A stretch of 64,000 nucleotides of DNA, taken from JBNJGB01 sp051747385. Its GTDB lineage: Bacteria; Myxococcota_A; UBA9042; PHBI01; JACKFB01. Where the stretch lies: assembly GCA_051747385.1 (NCBI GenBank), contig JBNJGB010000018.1, forward strand, positions 1 to 64,000. Reading direction: 5' to 3'. The translations under genes and the position numbers were made by a program. The notes under the pieces were generated by a model. The model saw nothing but the letters and a program-made list of their open reading frames with translations. It did not search any database and was not told the origin of the DNA. Positions 9,183 to 18,152 of this stretch are shown here, piece by piece. The first letter of the stretch is position 1; each line of letters begins with the position of its first letter.

Positions 9183-9211
9183 CTTATACCCCGGGCCCCG
9201 CGTCGGGTCCA
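9183..9211 (-). promoter_or_regulatory. Promoter for the membrane protein / CYTH operon
   Basis: Read on the minus strand, TGGACC (9211-9206) and TATAAG (9188-9183) are 17 bases apart. It stands back-to-back with a plus-strand promoter at 9226-9254. Both are pattern matches. Confidence 0.45.
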
Positions 9212-9225
9212 GCGGGTCGGAACGA

Positions 9226-9254
9226 TTGACAGCCCCCCTCCCCTCACCTAGAGT
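9226..9254 (+). promoter_or_regulatory. Consensus sigma-70-type promoter
   Basis: TTGACA at 9226-9231 and TAGAGT at 9249-9254 have a 17-base spacer, an unusually good match for this GC-rich sequence. It would drive the short lipoprotein gene at 9399 and probably rne-serS beyond, since the gap to rne is short and shows no clear terminator. Confidence 0.6.
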
Positions 9255-9398
9255 CGCTCCGCCGCCGTTTCGACCCAGGATCGATCCCATCGGACCGAGT
9301 CGCCTTTGAGCCACCCCGCTCCTCGCCACAAGCACGACACCCCACGCCTCGACGCCGGGGTGGCGCGACGCGACGAGGCCCGCATCGGGCCGATCGCG

Positions 9399-9854
9399 AT
9401 GGCCCTGCGGGGGACCTGGGTCCTGATCCTCGCGGCCGTGTTGGCCGCGTGCGGCACCGAGAAGGTGTGCCCGACGGGGACGGAGGGGTCGCCCTGCCTG
9501 CCCGTCGGCGACGCCGGCTCACGACCAGAGATTCCCCGCCGCCCCGACGCGGGCGGGGACACCACGACCGACCCGGACGTCTCCGTCGACGGCGACGGGG
9601 ACGACATCACCACCGACACAGAACCACTGGACATCCTGGACATCCACCCAGACGGCCCCGCGGACGAGGACGTGGACGCTCCCGCCGACGTGCAGGAGAG
9701 CGCCGCGCTCACGCCGGGCCGTCGCACGGCAGACGATCATCCCGAGACGATGGTGACCCGGTGGGGCACACCCACGCTCCACCGCGACGCAGACAGGCGA
9801 GGCGTCCACCCGCCTCCCGGGCGGGCCCGACCCGCCCGGACGCCAGCCGCCTGA
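9399..9854 (+). CDS. Short Asp-rich lipoprotein, possibly truncated
   Basis: From the ATG at 9399 the protein has 151 residues. It has a hydrophobic signal ending in a lipobox (VLAAC), one Cys pair (VCPTGTEGSPC), then a very acidic Asp/Thr linker. After about residue 105 the composition switches abruptly to an Arg/Pro/His-rich tail, unlike the lipoproteins elsewhere in the window. This suggests a frameshift or lost 3' end rather than a designed domain. An in-frame TTG at 9306 would add 31 residues before the signal peptide and is unlikely. The function is unknown. Confidence 0.6.
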   Translation: MALRGTWVLILAAVLAACGTEKVCPTGTEGSPCLPVGDAGSRPEIPRRPDAGGDTTTDPDVSVDGDGDDITTDTEPLDILDIHPDGPADEDVDAPADVQESAALTPGRRTADDHPETMVTRWGTPTLHRDADRRGVHPPPGRARPARTPAA

Positions 9855-9939
9855 GGCCGGCCCCGACCCGCGTCAGCACCGCCTCCATCGAGCCCGAGGG
9901 ATCCATCGGCCTCCGTGTCCCCCTGCGGAGTAGGAACGA

Positions 9940-12789
9940 ATGGGCGAGAAGCTACTGATCAACGTGAGCGTCGAAGAGACGCGCCTGGCGCTCGTGGAGT
10001 CGGGCGTCCTGTCGAACCTGGAGATCGACACGGCGCGCCTCGTGGAGGCCAAGGGCAACATCTACAAGGGCGTGGTCCACCGCGTGAACGGCAGCCTCCA
10101 GGCGGCGTTCGTGGACTACGGGGTCGAGAAGCAGGGCTTCCTGCCCGCCTCGGAGATCCACGACCGCTACTTCCCGAGCGGGAAGAAGGACAAGAAGGTC
10201 CCGATCCAGGACCTCCTGCGGGAGGGCCAGGAGCTGATGGTCCAGGTCGTCAAGGACGAGATCGGCAGCAAGGGCGCCAGCCTGACCACGTTCCCGTCCC
10301 TACCCGGCCGCTACATGGTGATCATGCCCGACTCGGGCAAGACGGGCATCTCCCGGCGGGTGCCCGGCCCGGAGCGGAACCGGCTCAAGAAGATCGTCGA
10401 CGGGCTGGACATCCCGGAGGACTTCGGGGTCATCGTCCGCACGGCGGGTGTGGACCGCTCCAAGGAGGAGCTGGCCCAGGACCTGGAGTTCCTCAAGCGC
10501 CTCTGGGAGAGCCTCGAAAAGCGCTTCGAGAGCCGCCCGGACGCCGGCCTCATCCACCGGGAGCGCAGCGCGGCGCTCCGCTTCATCCGGGACTACGCCA
10601 CGGAGGATCTCGACGAGATCATCGTCGACGAGGTGGGCACGTACGAGGAGGTGCGAGACTTCTGCACGGTCCTCGTGCCCGAGATGAAGAAGCGGGTCCG
10701 GTACTACGACGACCCGACGCCGCTGTTCTCCCGGTACCAGGTCGAGGACCAGATCGACGACGTCTTCGCCCGGAAGATCGACCTGCCCTCCGGCGGCTCC
10801 ATCGTCATCGACCAGACCGAGGCGCTGGTCGCCATCGACGTGAACTCCGGCCGCGTGAAGGGCGGGGACATCGAGGAGACGGCGCTCACCACGAACCTGG
10901 AGGCCGCCACCGAGGTCGCGCGACAGCTCAAGCTCCGCGACCGGGGCGGCCTGGTGGTCGTCGACTTCATCGACATGCGGAGCAAGGACAACACCCGAAA
11001 GGTCGAGCAGGCCGCGCGCGATGCCTTCGCCGGCGACAAGGCGAAGGTGAAGTTCAGCCGCATCAGCGAGTTCGGGCTGATGGAGATCAGCCGCCAGCGG
11101 CTCAAGAGCGCGTTGATGAAGGGCAGCTTCGACGCCTGCTCCCACTGCGGGGGCACCGGCCAGGTCCGGTCCGTGGAGTCGAGCGCCCTGTACGTCCTCC
11201 GGCGCGTGAAGGAGGCCGTCCTCCGGGGCACGAACTACATGCACGCCTCGGCGCAGGCGCCCGTGCCCGTCGCGAACTACCTGGTGAACCGGAAGCGCGC
11301 CGAGCTGTCCGAGCTGGAGCGCCAGAGCGGCGTGACCATCGACGTCGAGGGCGTGCCCACGTGCCCGCCGAACCGGGCCTACGTGGAGATCCTGGCCTCC
11401 AGCGGTGGTCGGGGGCGGCGCGCGCGACGCCTGCTCCTCGCCTTCGACCTGGTGCGGAGCGACGTCGAGAAGCGCGAGCTGGACGACGTGGAGGACGTCC
11501 TCGTCGAGGCCGCCAAGACGCGCGGAGTCAGCCTGACGGACGACGAGTACGATCACCTCTATCGCTCGATCCAGGCCAAGATGGCGGAGGACGCGGAGGT
11601 CGTCGCCGCACAGCGTGAGGCGCAGGAGAAGGCGGCGCGGACCCGCTCCGACCTGGACCGGAAGCGCCTCGCGACCGAGCAGGCCGATCGGGCCGAGGCG
11701 AACATCCGTGCCGAGGCGGAGCGGAGGGTGGCCGAGGAGCTTCAACGGCAGGCGGAGATCCTCCGCCGCGAGCGCAGCCCGCGCGAGGAGCACACCCCGA
11801 AGGTTTCGGGGGGCATCGTCGGGTTCTTCAGGAAGCTGCTGACCGGAGAGCCGGTCCCGGCCGCGGAGAAGGCCCGTCCGGCCGAGTCCCCGCGGGAGCT
11901 TCCCCCGCCCTCCGAGAAGGGCGACCGGCGCGGCAGCCAGCGGCGCAAGGCCTCCGGCGGCGGGAGCGGGGGTGGACGCCGTGGCGGACAGCAGGCCAGG
12001 CGATCCAAGGGTCGCACCGACAAGGGCGGGGACGACGCCAAGGAGGGCTCCAGATCCGGCGGCGAGCAGAAGGCGAAGGGCTCCAAGCCCGAGCGCCCGC
12101 CCAAGGAGCAGGGCCAGGGCGAGGACGACAAGCCCAAGCGGAAGCGCCGACGCCGGCGCCGGCGGAAGAAGAAGCCCCAGGGCCAGGGGCAGGATCAGAA
12201 GAAGGGACAGGACCAGACGCAGAAGGGTGGCGCGTCCGGGTCCGGCAAGCAGGACGACGGCGAGAAGAAGACCGAGCAGGCCAACAAGGAACAGGGAAAG
12301 AAGACCGAGACCCAAAAGGCCGAACCCAACGAGACCCAGCAGAAGAAGACCGGGCCCAACAAGGAACAGGGAAAGAAGACCGAGACCCAAAAGGCCGGAC
12401 CCAACAAGGCCCAGCAGGAGAAGACCGAGCCCAACAAGGGACAGGGAAAGAAGACCGAGACCCAAAAGGCCGAACCCAACAAGGCCCAGCAGAAGAAGAC
12501 CGAGCCCAACAAGGGACAGGGAAAGAAGACCGAGACCCAAAAGGCCGGACCCAACAAGGCCCAGCAGAAGAAGACCGAGCCCAACAAGGGACAGGGGAAG
12601 AAGACCGAGCAGAAGAGGCCCGAGCCCAAGAAGGACGACAGGGCCACCTCGAGCGTGCCCAAGACCGGCGTGATCGACCTCCGCTCGGGCAAGCCCCGGA
12701 CGCGGCCGTCGGCGCCGTCCCGGCCCAAGGCCGCGAACCGTCCCGACGAGAAGAAGACCGCCGACTCCACCCGCAGCAGCAAGGAGTGA
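9940..12789 (+). CDS. rne: Ribonuclease E/G with a long repetitive, charged tail
   Basis: This 949-residue protein has an N-terminal half that is an RNase E/G core. An S1 RNA-binding region lies near residues 36-120, the metal-binding catalytic aspartates are D300 (VAIDVNSGR) and D342 (VVVDFIDM), and a zinc-link Cys pair is C400/C403 (CSHCGGTG). It cuts single-stranded RNA in mRNA turnover and rRNA/tRNA maturation. From about residue 640 the protein is low-complexity Lys/Gln/Glu/Pro with Arg clusters (KRKRRRRRRRKKK), ending in four 25-residue repeats encoded at 12298-12597. By analogy with E. coli RNase E, the tail may bind RNA or degradosome partners. serS starts 4 bases after the stop. Confidence 0.95.
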   Translation: MGEKLLINVSVEETRLALVESGVLSNLEIDTARLVEAKGNIYKGVVHRVNGSLQAAFVDYGVEKQGFLPASEIHDRYFPSGKKDKKVPIQDLLREGQELMVQVVKDEIGSKGASLTTFPSLPGRYMVIMPDSGKTGISRRVPGPERNRLKKIVDGLDIPEDFGVIVRTAGVDRSKEELAQDLEFLKRLWESLEKRFESRPDAGLIHRERSAALRFIRDYATEDLDEIIVDEVGTYEEVRDFCTVLVPEMKKRVRYYDDPTPLFSRYQVEDQIDDVFARKIDLPSGGSIVIDQTEALVAIDVNSGRVKGGDIEETALTTNLEAATEVARQLKLRDRGGLVVVDFIDMRSKDNTRKVEQAARDAFAGDKAKVKFSRISEFGLMEISRQRLKSALMKGSFDACSHCGGTGQVRSVESSALYVLRRVKEAVLRGTNYMHASAQAPVPVANYLVNRKRAELSELERQSGVTIDVEGVPTCPPNRAYVEILASSGGRGRRARRLLLAFDLVRSDVEKRELDDVEDVLVEAAKTRGVSLTDDEYDHLYRSIQAKMAEDAEVVAAQREAQEKAARTRSDLDRKRLATEQADRAEANIRAEAERRVAEELQRQAEILRRERSPREEHTPKVSGGIVGFFRKLLTGEPVPAAEKARPAESPRELPPPSEKGDRRGSQRRKASGGGSGGGRRGGQQARRSKGRTDKGGDDAKEGSRSGGEQKAKGSKPERPPKEQGQGEDDKPKRKRRRRRRRKKKPQGQGQDQKKGQDQTQKGGASGSGKQDDGEKKTEQANKEQGKKTETQKAEPNETQQKKTGPNKEQGKKTETQKAGPNKAQQEKTEPNKGQGKKTETQKAEPNKAQQKKTEPNKGQGKKTETQKAGPNKAQQKKTEPNKGQGKKTEQKRPEPKKDDRATSSVPKTGVIDLRSGKPRTRPSAPSRPKAANRPDEKKTADSTRSSKE
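12298..12597 (+). repeat. Four tandem 75-bp repeats inside rne
   Basis: Units start at 12298, 12373, 12448 and 12523. Each encodes a 25-residue block beginning KKTETQKA and ending in NKEQG or NKGQG, and they differ by only a few substitutions. Partial units flank the array on both sides. The near identity suggests recent expansion by slippage or recombination, so copy number may vary between strains. Confidence 0.9.
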
Positions 12790-12793
12790 GGCC

Positions 12794-14068
12794 GTGCTCG
12801 ACATCAAGGCGATCCTCGACGACCCCGACGCGGCCCGGGCGGCCCTCGCCCGCCGTGACCCCGCCCTGTCGCTCGAGGAGATCGTGGACCTCGCGGAGGA
12901 GCGCCGCGAGGCCGTGACCCGCTTCGGTGAGCTTCGTCACCGCCAGAAGGAGCTCTCCTCGGGGTTCGCACGCAAGGACCTCTCCGACGAGGAGAAGTCG
13001 AAGCTGCGCGCCGACCTGAAGGACCTGTCGAGCGAAGTGAAGGGCCTCGACGCCCGGGTCAAGGAGCTCCAGGAGGCCCAGGACGCCACCCTGCTCCTCT
13101 TCCCGAACCTGCCGGCGCCCGAGGTGCCGGACGGACGCAGCGAGGAGGACAACGTCGTCGTCCGGACCTGGGGCGACCCGCCGTCCTTCGACTTCGAGCC
13201 GCAGGCCCACCACGTGCTGGGCGAGCGCCTCGGGATCCTCGACTTCGAGGCGGCGGCCCGCGTGAGCGGGTCCCGGTTCGCGCTCTACCGGGGGCTGGGC
13301 GCGCGCCTCGAGCGAGCCCTGGCGAGCTTCATGCTGGACCTCCACGTGGACGAGTTCGGCTACGAGGAGATGCTGCCGCCCTTCCTGGTCCACCGGGACT
13401 CGATGCTGGGCACCGGCCAGCTCCCGAAGTTCGAGGAGGACGCCTTCCGGACGGACCCCGACGATCTCTTCCTCATCCCCACGGCCGAGGTGCCGGTCAC
13501 GAACGTCCACCGGGACACCATCCTCGACGACGGCGACATGCCGCGGCGCTACGCGGCCTACTCGGCGTGCTTCCGGCGCGAGGCCGGCTCCTACGGGAAG
13601 GACACGGCCGGCCTGACGCGCCTCCACCAGTTCCAGAAGGTGGAGCTGGTGCACTTCACCCGGCCGGAGGACTCCGCGGAGGCCCACGAGCAGCTCACCG
13701 GGCACGCCGAGACCATCCTGCAGCGCCTCGAACTCCCCTACCGCGTCGTGGAGCTGTGCGCGGGCGACCTGGGCTTCGCCGCACGCCGGTGCTACGACCT
13801 GGAGGTGTGGCTCGCCGGGCAGGAGCAGTGGCGGGAGATCTCGAGCTGCTCCAACTTCGGCGACTTCCAGGCGCGCCGGGCCGGCATCCGCTATCGCCCG
13901 GAGCCCAAGGCCAAGCCGCGCTACGTCCACACGCTCAACGGCAGCGGCCTGGCCATCGGCCGGACCGTCATGGCCCTCATGGAGCACCACCAGCAGGCCG
14001 ACGGCTCCATCGCCATCCCGGACGCCCTGCAGCCCTACATGCGCGTCAGAGAGATCCCGGCGCCCTAG
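12794..14068 (+). CDS. serS: Seryl-tRNA synthetase
   Basis: This 424-residue protein is the normal bacterial length. The N-terminal ~110 residues are the helical coiled-coil arm that grips the long variable arm of tRNA-Ser. The catalytic domain shows class II motif 2 (FRREAGSYGKDTAGLTRLHQ) and motif 3 (GSGLAIGRTVMALMEHHQ). It charges tRNA-Ser with serine in the cytoplasm. The GTG start at 12794 follows AAGGAG, which overlaps the end of rne, so expression is probably coupled to RNase E. All four serine tRNA genes lie 4-5.5 kb downstream. Confidence 0.97.
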   Translation: MLDIKAILDDPDAARAALARRDPALSLEEIVDLAEERREAVTRFGELRHRQKELSSGFARKDLSDEEKSKLRADLKDLSSEVKGLDARVKELQEAQDATLLLFPNLPAPEVPDGRSEEDNVVVRTWGDPPSFDFEPQAHHVLGERLGILDFEAAARVSGSRFALYRGLGARLERALASFMLDLHVDEFGYEEMLPPFLVHRDSMLGTGQLPKFEEDAFRTDPDDLFLIPTAEVPVTNVHRDTILDDGDMPRRYAAYSACFRREAGSYGKDTAGLTRLHQFQKVELVHFTRPEDSAEAHEQLTGHAETILQRLELPYRVVELCAGDLGFAARRCYDLEVWLAGQEQWREISSCSNFGDFQARRAGIRYRPEPKAKPRYVHTLNGSGLAIGRTVMALMEHHQQADGSIAIPDALQPYMRVREIPAP

Positions 14069-14185
14069 TGGGGTCAAACCTACTCACTTCTCACTTTTCG
14101 GGCGCGACTCCCCCGTCGATCAGGCACATCGCACCGGCGCCGAAGGGCTCGCGCAAAGGCGCGAAGCCGCAAAGGCGCGGGAAAC
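14069..14185 (-). repeat. Dispersed repeat family A, copy 2
   Basis: The element begins one base after the serS stop with TGGGGTCAAACCTACTCACT; the same terminus ends copy 3 (52497-52526) in opposite orientation, with about 28 of 29 bases identical. Further right it shares GGGCTCGCGCAAAGGCGCGAAG with copy 3. The rest of the 14069-14335 gap holds nothing I recognise. Confidence 0.7.
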
Positions 14186-14335
14186 AGGGGGAAGGCCGAT
14201 GGGACCGGAACGCCTCGGCCGGTGAGCCCGACCACGCCCACGATTCGCGGGCTCTCGGTGAGTCGTGACCAGGTGACGGGCGGCCTCGCAGGTGCCCTCA
14301 CCGATTCAAGAGGGGCGCCGGCGACCTCGCCGACG

Positions 14336-14941
14336 TCAGTCGTCCAGGTCCGTGCGGCCGCGGAGGGCGCGGCCGAGCGTGTTCGGGTCCACATACTCCA
14401 GGTCGCCGCCCATGGGGACGCCGGTGGCGATGCGGGTGATGCGGACGTCCTCGTCCGCCAGGAACCGCTTGAGGTACAGGGCCGTGGCCTCGCCCTCCAC
14501 GTCGGTGGACGTGGCGACGATGACCTCCCCGATGCCCTCGTCCGCGATGCGCGCCTTCAGGTTGTCCAGGCGGAGCTGGTCGGGGCCGACGCCCTTGAGC
14601 GGCGCGAGCACGCCATGGAGGACGTGGTACAGCCCGTCGTAGACGTCGGTGCGGTCGAAGGCGAGCACGTCCTGGATGCCCTCGACGATGCAGACCGTGC
14701 TGCGATCCCGGCCGGGATCACGGCAGATCCGGCACTGCTCCTCCTCGGAGACCATGTGACAGTCCCGGCAGAACCGGACGCGCTCCACCATCTCCTCGAG
14801 CGCACCCGCCAACTCACGGGCGTACGACTCAGGCTCGGAGAGGACGTGGAAGGCCAGCCGCGTGGCGCTCCGCTCGCCGATACCGGGCAGGCGCGAGAGC
14901 AGCGCCACGAGCTTGTCCAGGGCGATCGGGAGGGCCGGCAC
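14336..14941 (-). CDS. recR: Recombination mediator RecR
   Basis: This 201-residue protein, the standard length, acts in RecFOR-dependent loading of RecA at single-strand gaps. It has an N-terminal helix-hairpin-helix (LLSRLPGIGERSATRLA), a four-cysteine zinc motif (C58, C61, C70, C73) and a Toprim domain containing VEG and STDVEGEATALYL, then a C-terminal Walker-like region. The GTG start lies 4 bases after the ebfC stop, completing the widespread dnaX-ebfC-recR operon. Confidence 0.97.
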   Translation of the reverse strand: MPALPIALDKLVALLSRLPGIGERSATRLAFHVLSEPESYARELAGALEEMVERVRFCRDCHMVSEEEQCRICRDPGRDRSTVCIVEGIQDVLAFDRTDVYDGLYHVLHGVLAPLKGVGPDQLRLDNLKARIADEGIGEVIVATSTDVEGEATALYLKRFLADEDVRITRIATGVPMGGDLEYVDPNTLGRALRGRTDLDD

Positions 14942-14945
14942 GCGC

Positions 14946-15299
14946 TCAGATCCCCCCGAGGCCGCCCAAGCCGGACGACTGGAGCATCTGCGCGAGGGGC
15001 CCGAGCTCCTCGTTCATGAGGTTCTTGGCCCGGGACAGCGCGTCATTCGTGGCCGCCACGACCAGGTCCTGGAGCATCTCCCGGTCCTCGTCGGCCACAG
15101 CGGGGTCGATCTCGACCTGCAGCACCTCGAGCTTGCCGTTGGCCGTGACCTTCACGAGACCACCTCCGGCCTCGCCGACCACCTTGCGCGCCGCCGCGCG
15201 GGACTGGGCCTCCTGGACCTGGGCCTGCATCTGCGTGGCCTGCTGGAGGAGACCCTGCAGCCCGCCGCCACCCTCGAAAGGGTTGTCGCCGTCGCTCAT
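14946..15299 (-). CDS. ebfC: YbaB/EbfC family nucleoid-associated protein
   Basis: This 117-residue protein has a helical N-terminal half rich in Gln (LLQQATQMQAQVQEAQ), the central strand segment VTANGKLEVLQVEIDP typical of the family, and a Gly/Leu-rich C-terminus. Family members form dimers that bind DNA with little sequence specificity. The ATG (15299) overlaps the dnaX stop (15296) by 4 bases and recR follows after 4, so the three should be made together. It is named by family and context. Confidence 0.95.
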   Translation of the reverse strand: MSDGDNPFEGGGGLQGLLQQATQMQAQVQEAQSRAAARKVVGEAGGGLVKVTANGKLEVLQVEIDPAVADEDREMLQDLVVAATNDALSRAKNLMNEELGPLAQMLQSSGLGGLGGI

Positions 15300-17455
15300 C
15301 CCGTCCTCTCCTCGCCCGCGTCGCCGGTGCCCTCGTAGACCACCACGCGCGCGAGCTCTCCGTCGAACTGTTCCACGAGCGCCTGCACCTTGGGGTGCTC
15401 GGCGATCGCCTTGCGCCGGGCCGCCAGCTCCGCGAGGCGCCGGGCCTCGCGCCGCTTGAACGGCGTCTCGTCCACGGACTCCAGCTCCTCGACGTCGACC
15501 TGCCGGATGCCCCCGACGTGCTGCTGGAGGAGCTTCAGCAGGGCCGCTCGCCGATCCCGGGCCTCGCCCGTCGTGTAGGCGCCCCGCTGGAAGGCCAGGC
15601 GGAGGACGCCGTCCCGGTAGTCGACGATCTGCCCGGCGTCCAGGTGGCCCGCCAGGGCGGGGTCGTCGGCCCGGACCGCGTCGACGAAGACCTCCCAGTC
15701 GTCGTGGCCGAACGTCGCGGGAGCGGTCGCAGCGGCGGCCGCCAGCGTCTCCTCGCAGGACGGATCCGGCTCGGGTTCCGCCTCCGCCGCCTGCTCGGGC
15801 TCGGCGGCTGTGGGCGGCTCCGGCTCGGAGTCCACCTCGGGCTCGGGCTCGGGAGTCGGCTTCTCGGCCGTCGCAGGAGCCTCGGGCTCGGGCTCGGGCT
15901 CGGACATCGGCTCCCGACCGGTCACGGGAGCCTCGGACTCCGACTGCGCCTCGGGCTCGGGCTCGGGAGGCTCGACGACGCGGAGGTTCGGCCGCTCCGC
16001 TCTCCCCTCCGGCACGGGTTCCGCGGCCTCGGGTGCCGCCGGGGCGGGCTCCGGCGTCGGCTCCGCCGAGGGTGTCGCGGCCTCGGGCGCAGGAGCGGAC
16101 TGCGGCGCCGACGGGGCCTCCGCTCGGGCCGACGCGGACGGCGGTGCGGCGGGAGGCGGGCCGGTCTGAGCAGGCGGAGCCGTCGGAGGCGCCGTGGAGG
16201 CGCTCGCGGGCGGCGGCGGCTGGGAGGTGGGCTCCGGACGGCTCGGGGCCTCGGCACCGCCTCCTCCCCCGCCCCCGTCGGGGTTCGGCGGGGGCAGCGG
16301 GGCGCCGCTCTCCAGGTAGCGCTCGATGGCGGCGATCCGGTCGATGATGCGGTCGATGGGCCGGAGCGGCTTCATCCGGCACATGCGGACGACGGCCATC
16401 TCCATCTCCAGGCGCGGAAACGGGGCCTGGGAGAGCCGCTGGGCCGTGTGGGTCGCCATGCGGAACAGCCGCTCCAGGTCCTCGACCTGGTGGCGTCCGC
16501 CGAGGTCGGCCAGGGCGTTCGCCTCCTCGTCTGCCAGGTCCGTCAGGCCCCCCTCGCGGCCCGCGACGTTCAGAACCACGATGTCCCGCAGGTAGTGGAC
16601 CAGGTCGCTCGCGAACTGCTTCAGGTCCACGCCGTAGTGGAAGGCCTCCTGCACCACCGCGAGGGCCGCTGGCGCGTCGTGTCCCAGAGCCGCCTCCACC
16701 AGATGCCGGAGCCAGCTTCGGTCGGCGACGCCCAGGGTACCGGCCACCTGCTCGTAGCTCGCGTCGTGGCCACAGAAGCTGATGATGCGGTCCAGGAGGC
16801 TCAGGGCGTCCCGCATGGAGCCCTCGCTCTCCCGGGCCACGAGCCGAAGCCCGCCGTCCGCGACGGAGACCTCCTCGGCGGCGAGGATCTCCCGAAGCCG
16901 CTTCGTCATCACCTCCAGGGGGATGCGCTTGAAGTCGAAGCGCTGGCACCGTGAGAGGATGGTGACCGGGATCTTCTGCGGCTCGGTCGTCGCGAAGACG
17001 AACTTCACGTGGGACGGAGGCTCCTCGAGCGTCTTCAACAACGCGTTGAAGGCCTCCGTCGTGAGCATGTGGACCTCGTCGATGATGTAGATCTTGAAGC
17101 GATCGCGCTGGGGCGCGTAGGCCACCCCCTCGCGAAGCTCGCGGATCTCACCGATGCCGCGGTTCGACGCGCCGTCGATCTCGAAGACGTCGATGGCGTT
17201 GCCCGCCGCGATCTCGCGGCATGGGTTGCACTCGCCGCACGGCGTGGCCGTCGGACCCTGCTCGCAGTTCAGCGCCTTGGCGAGCACGCGCGCCGCCGAG
17301 GTCTTGCCGACGCCCCGCGCGCCACAGAAGAGGAACGCGTGGTGCACGCGATCCTGCTCGATGGCGTGGGTCAGGGTGCGGGTGACGTGCTCCTGCCCCG
17401 TGATGTCGGCGAAGGTCTGGGGGCGCCACTTGCGCGCGAGGACGAGGTAGGACAT
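15296..17455 (-). CDS. dnaX: DNA polymerase III subunit gamma/tau
   Basis: This 719-residue protein is the clamp-loader ATPase. Walker A is GARGVGKT (45-52), the zinc module is C64/C73/C76/C79, Walker B is IIDEVH and the sensor-like stretch is SRCQRFDF. Domains I-III end near residue 370. A Pro/Ala/Glu-rich linker (about 380-570) full of EPEPEP runs follows, then a folded tau-like C-terminal domain. The MSYLVLARKW start is the conserved DnaX N-terminus, so the open frame continuing upstream to 17935 is not coding. I saw no obvious A-rich slippery site for a short gamma form. Confidence 0.96.
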   Translation of the reverse strand: MSYLVLARKWRPQTFADITGQEHVTRTLTHAIEQDRVHHAFLFCGARGVGKTSAARVLAKALNCEQGPTATPCGECNPCREIAAGNAIDVFEIDGASNRGIGEIRELREGVAYAPQRDRFKIYIIDEVHMLTTEAFNALLKTLEEPPSHVKFVFATTEPQKIPVTILSRCQRFDFKRIPLEVMTKRLREILAAEEVSVADGGLRLVARESEGSMRDALSLLDRIISFCGHDASYEQVAGTLGVADRSWLRHLVEAALGHDAPAALAVVQEAFHYGVDLKQFASDLVHYLRDIVVLNVAGREGGLTDLADEEANALADLGGRHQVEDLERLFRMATHTAQRLSQAPFPRLEMEMAVVRMCRMKPLRPIDRIIDRIAAIERYLESGAPLPPPNPDGGGGGGGAEAPSRPEPTSQPPPPASASTAPPTAPPAQTGPPPAAPPSASARAEAPSAPQSAPAPEAATPSAEPTPEPAPAAPEAAEPVPEGRAERPNLRVVEPPEPEPEAQSESEAPVTGREPMSEPEPEPEAPATAEKPTPEPEPEVDSEPEPPTAAEPEQAAEAEPEPDPSCEETLAAAAATAPATFGHDDWEVFVDAVRADDPALAGHLDAGQIVDYRDGVLRLAFQRGAYTTGEARDRRAALLKLLQQHVGGIRQVDVEELESVDETPFKRREARRLAELAARRKAIAEHPKVQALVEQFDGELARVVVYEGTGDAGEERTG

Positions 17456-18152
17456 CGAGCCTTCCAACCGCCTGGGGTCCAGGGACTCCCTATCGCATGC
17501 GGGGCACGTGCGGCAAGCGACGCGCAGGCCACCCGCCCTCGGCGCGCACTGGTCCCCGGTGAGGATCGCGCCGGGGCGGCAAGTCGCAAGGGCACGGAGA
17601 ACCTCGGGAGGATGCAGCAGGACCGCCGTCCTCCGCGGTCGGCACCCTACGCCGGCGGGGACGCCGGCGCCCCAGCAAGACAGCCGTCGGGCTATCCATC
17701 GCCGGCAGGGACGCCGGCGCCCCAACAAGACAGCGGTCTGACGAACCATCACCGACGGGGACGCCGGCGCCCCAGCAAGACAGCCGCCGGGCCACCTGTC
17801 GCGGGCGTGGACGTCGGCGCCACGACAGGAGTTGGAGATGGCGCACCGCCGGCGCCCCAACAGAACAAGAGTCTGGGGCACCCAGCGCCAGCCCGCCGTT
17901 CCAGGCGCCGACCTGGAACCCGCCCGATCGGCCACGCTCCATGGCGCCGCCCCCCAGGACGGGAGGTGCGGTGGACGGACCGAGCGAGCGCGAGACGGGG
18001 GTGCATAGATCGGCCAGGCGCCGCCCGGCGGCGGCGCCGGTCCCCGGGACCGAGAGGTAGCCGGAGGCTACCTCGCAGCGTCCCCGGGAGGCCGAGATGC
18101 GTGCCCACGGCCGGGCTCGCGACGGGAGGCCACCGTACCTCCCGTCCAATCG
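17456..18152. other. Long gap between dnaX and the SRP RNA gene
   Basis: These roughly 700 bases contain no convincing gene. Their main content is a 50-bp tandem repeat (17651-17850). The remainder is GC-rich sequence with scattered GGCGCC motifs. A promoter for dnaX must lie here, but no clear pair of boxes could be chosen. Confidence 0.6.
17651..17850. repeat. Exact-period 50-bp tandem repeat
   Basis: Units begin at 17651, 17701, 17751 and 17801. Three are well conserved around the core GACGCCGGCGCCCCAGCAAG; the fourth is degenerate, and a partial core (GCCGGCGCCCCAACAG) recurs at about 17847. The bases between cores are also related, so they are not independent spacers. Each core contains the palindrome GGCGCC. 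Confidence 0.85.

Noticed and set aside
10300..12807. Long minus-strand open frame opposite rne, Leu/Gly-rich and apparently hydrophobic
   Set aside because: It is the complement of the Lys/Gln/Pro repeats and the RNase E core; the plus strand has catalytic motifs.
17651..17850. CRISPR-like regular repeats
   Set aside because: The period is exactly 50 and the cores are about 27 bases, but the intervening bases are similar to each other, only three or four units exist, and there are no cas genes.
17456..17935. N-terminal extension of DnaX by 160 codons
   Set aside because: MSYLVLARKW at 17455 is the conserved DnaX start, and the extension covers the tandem repeat array.
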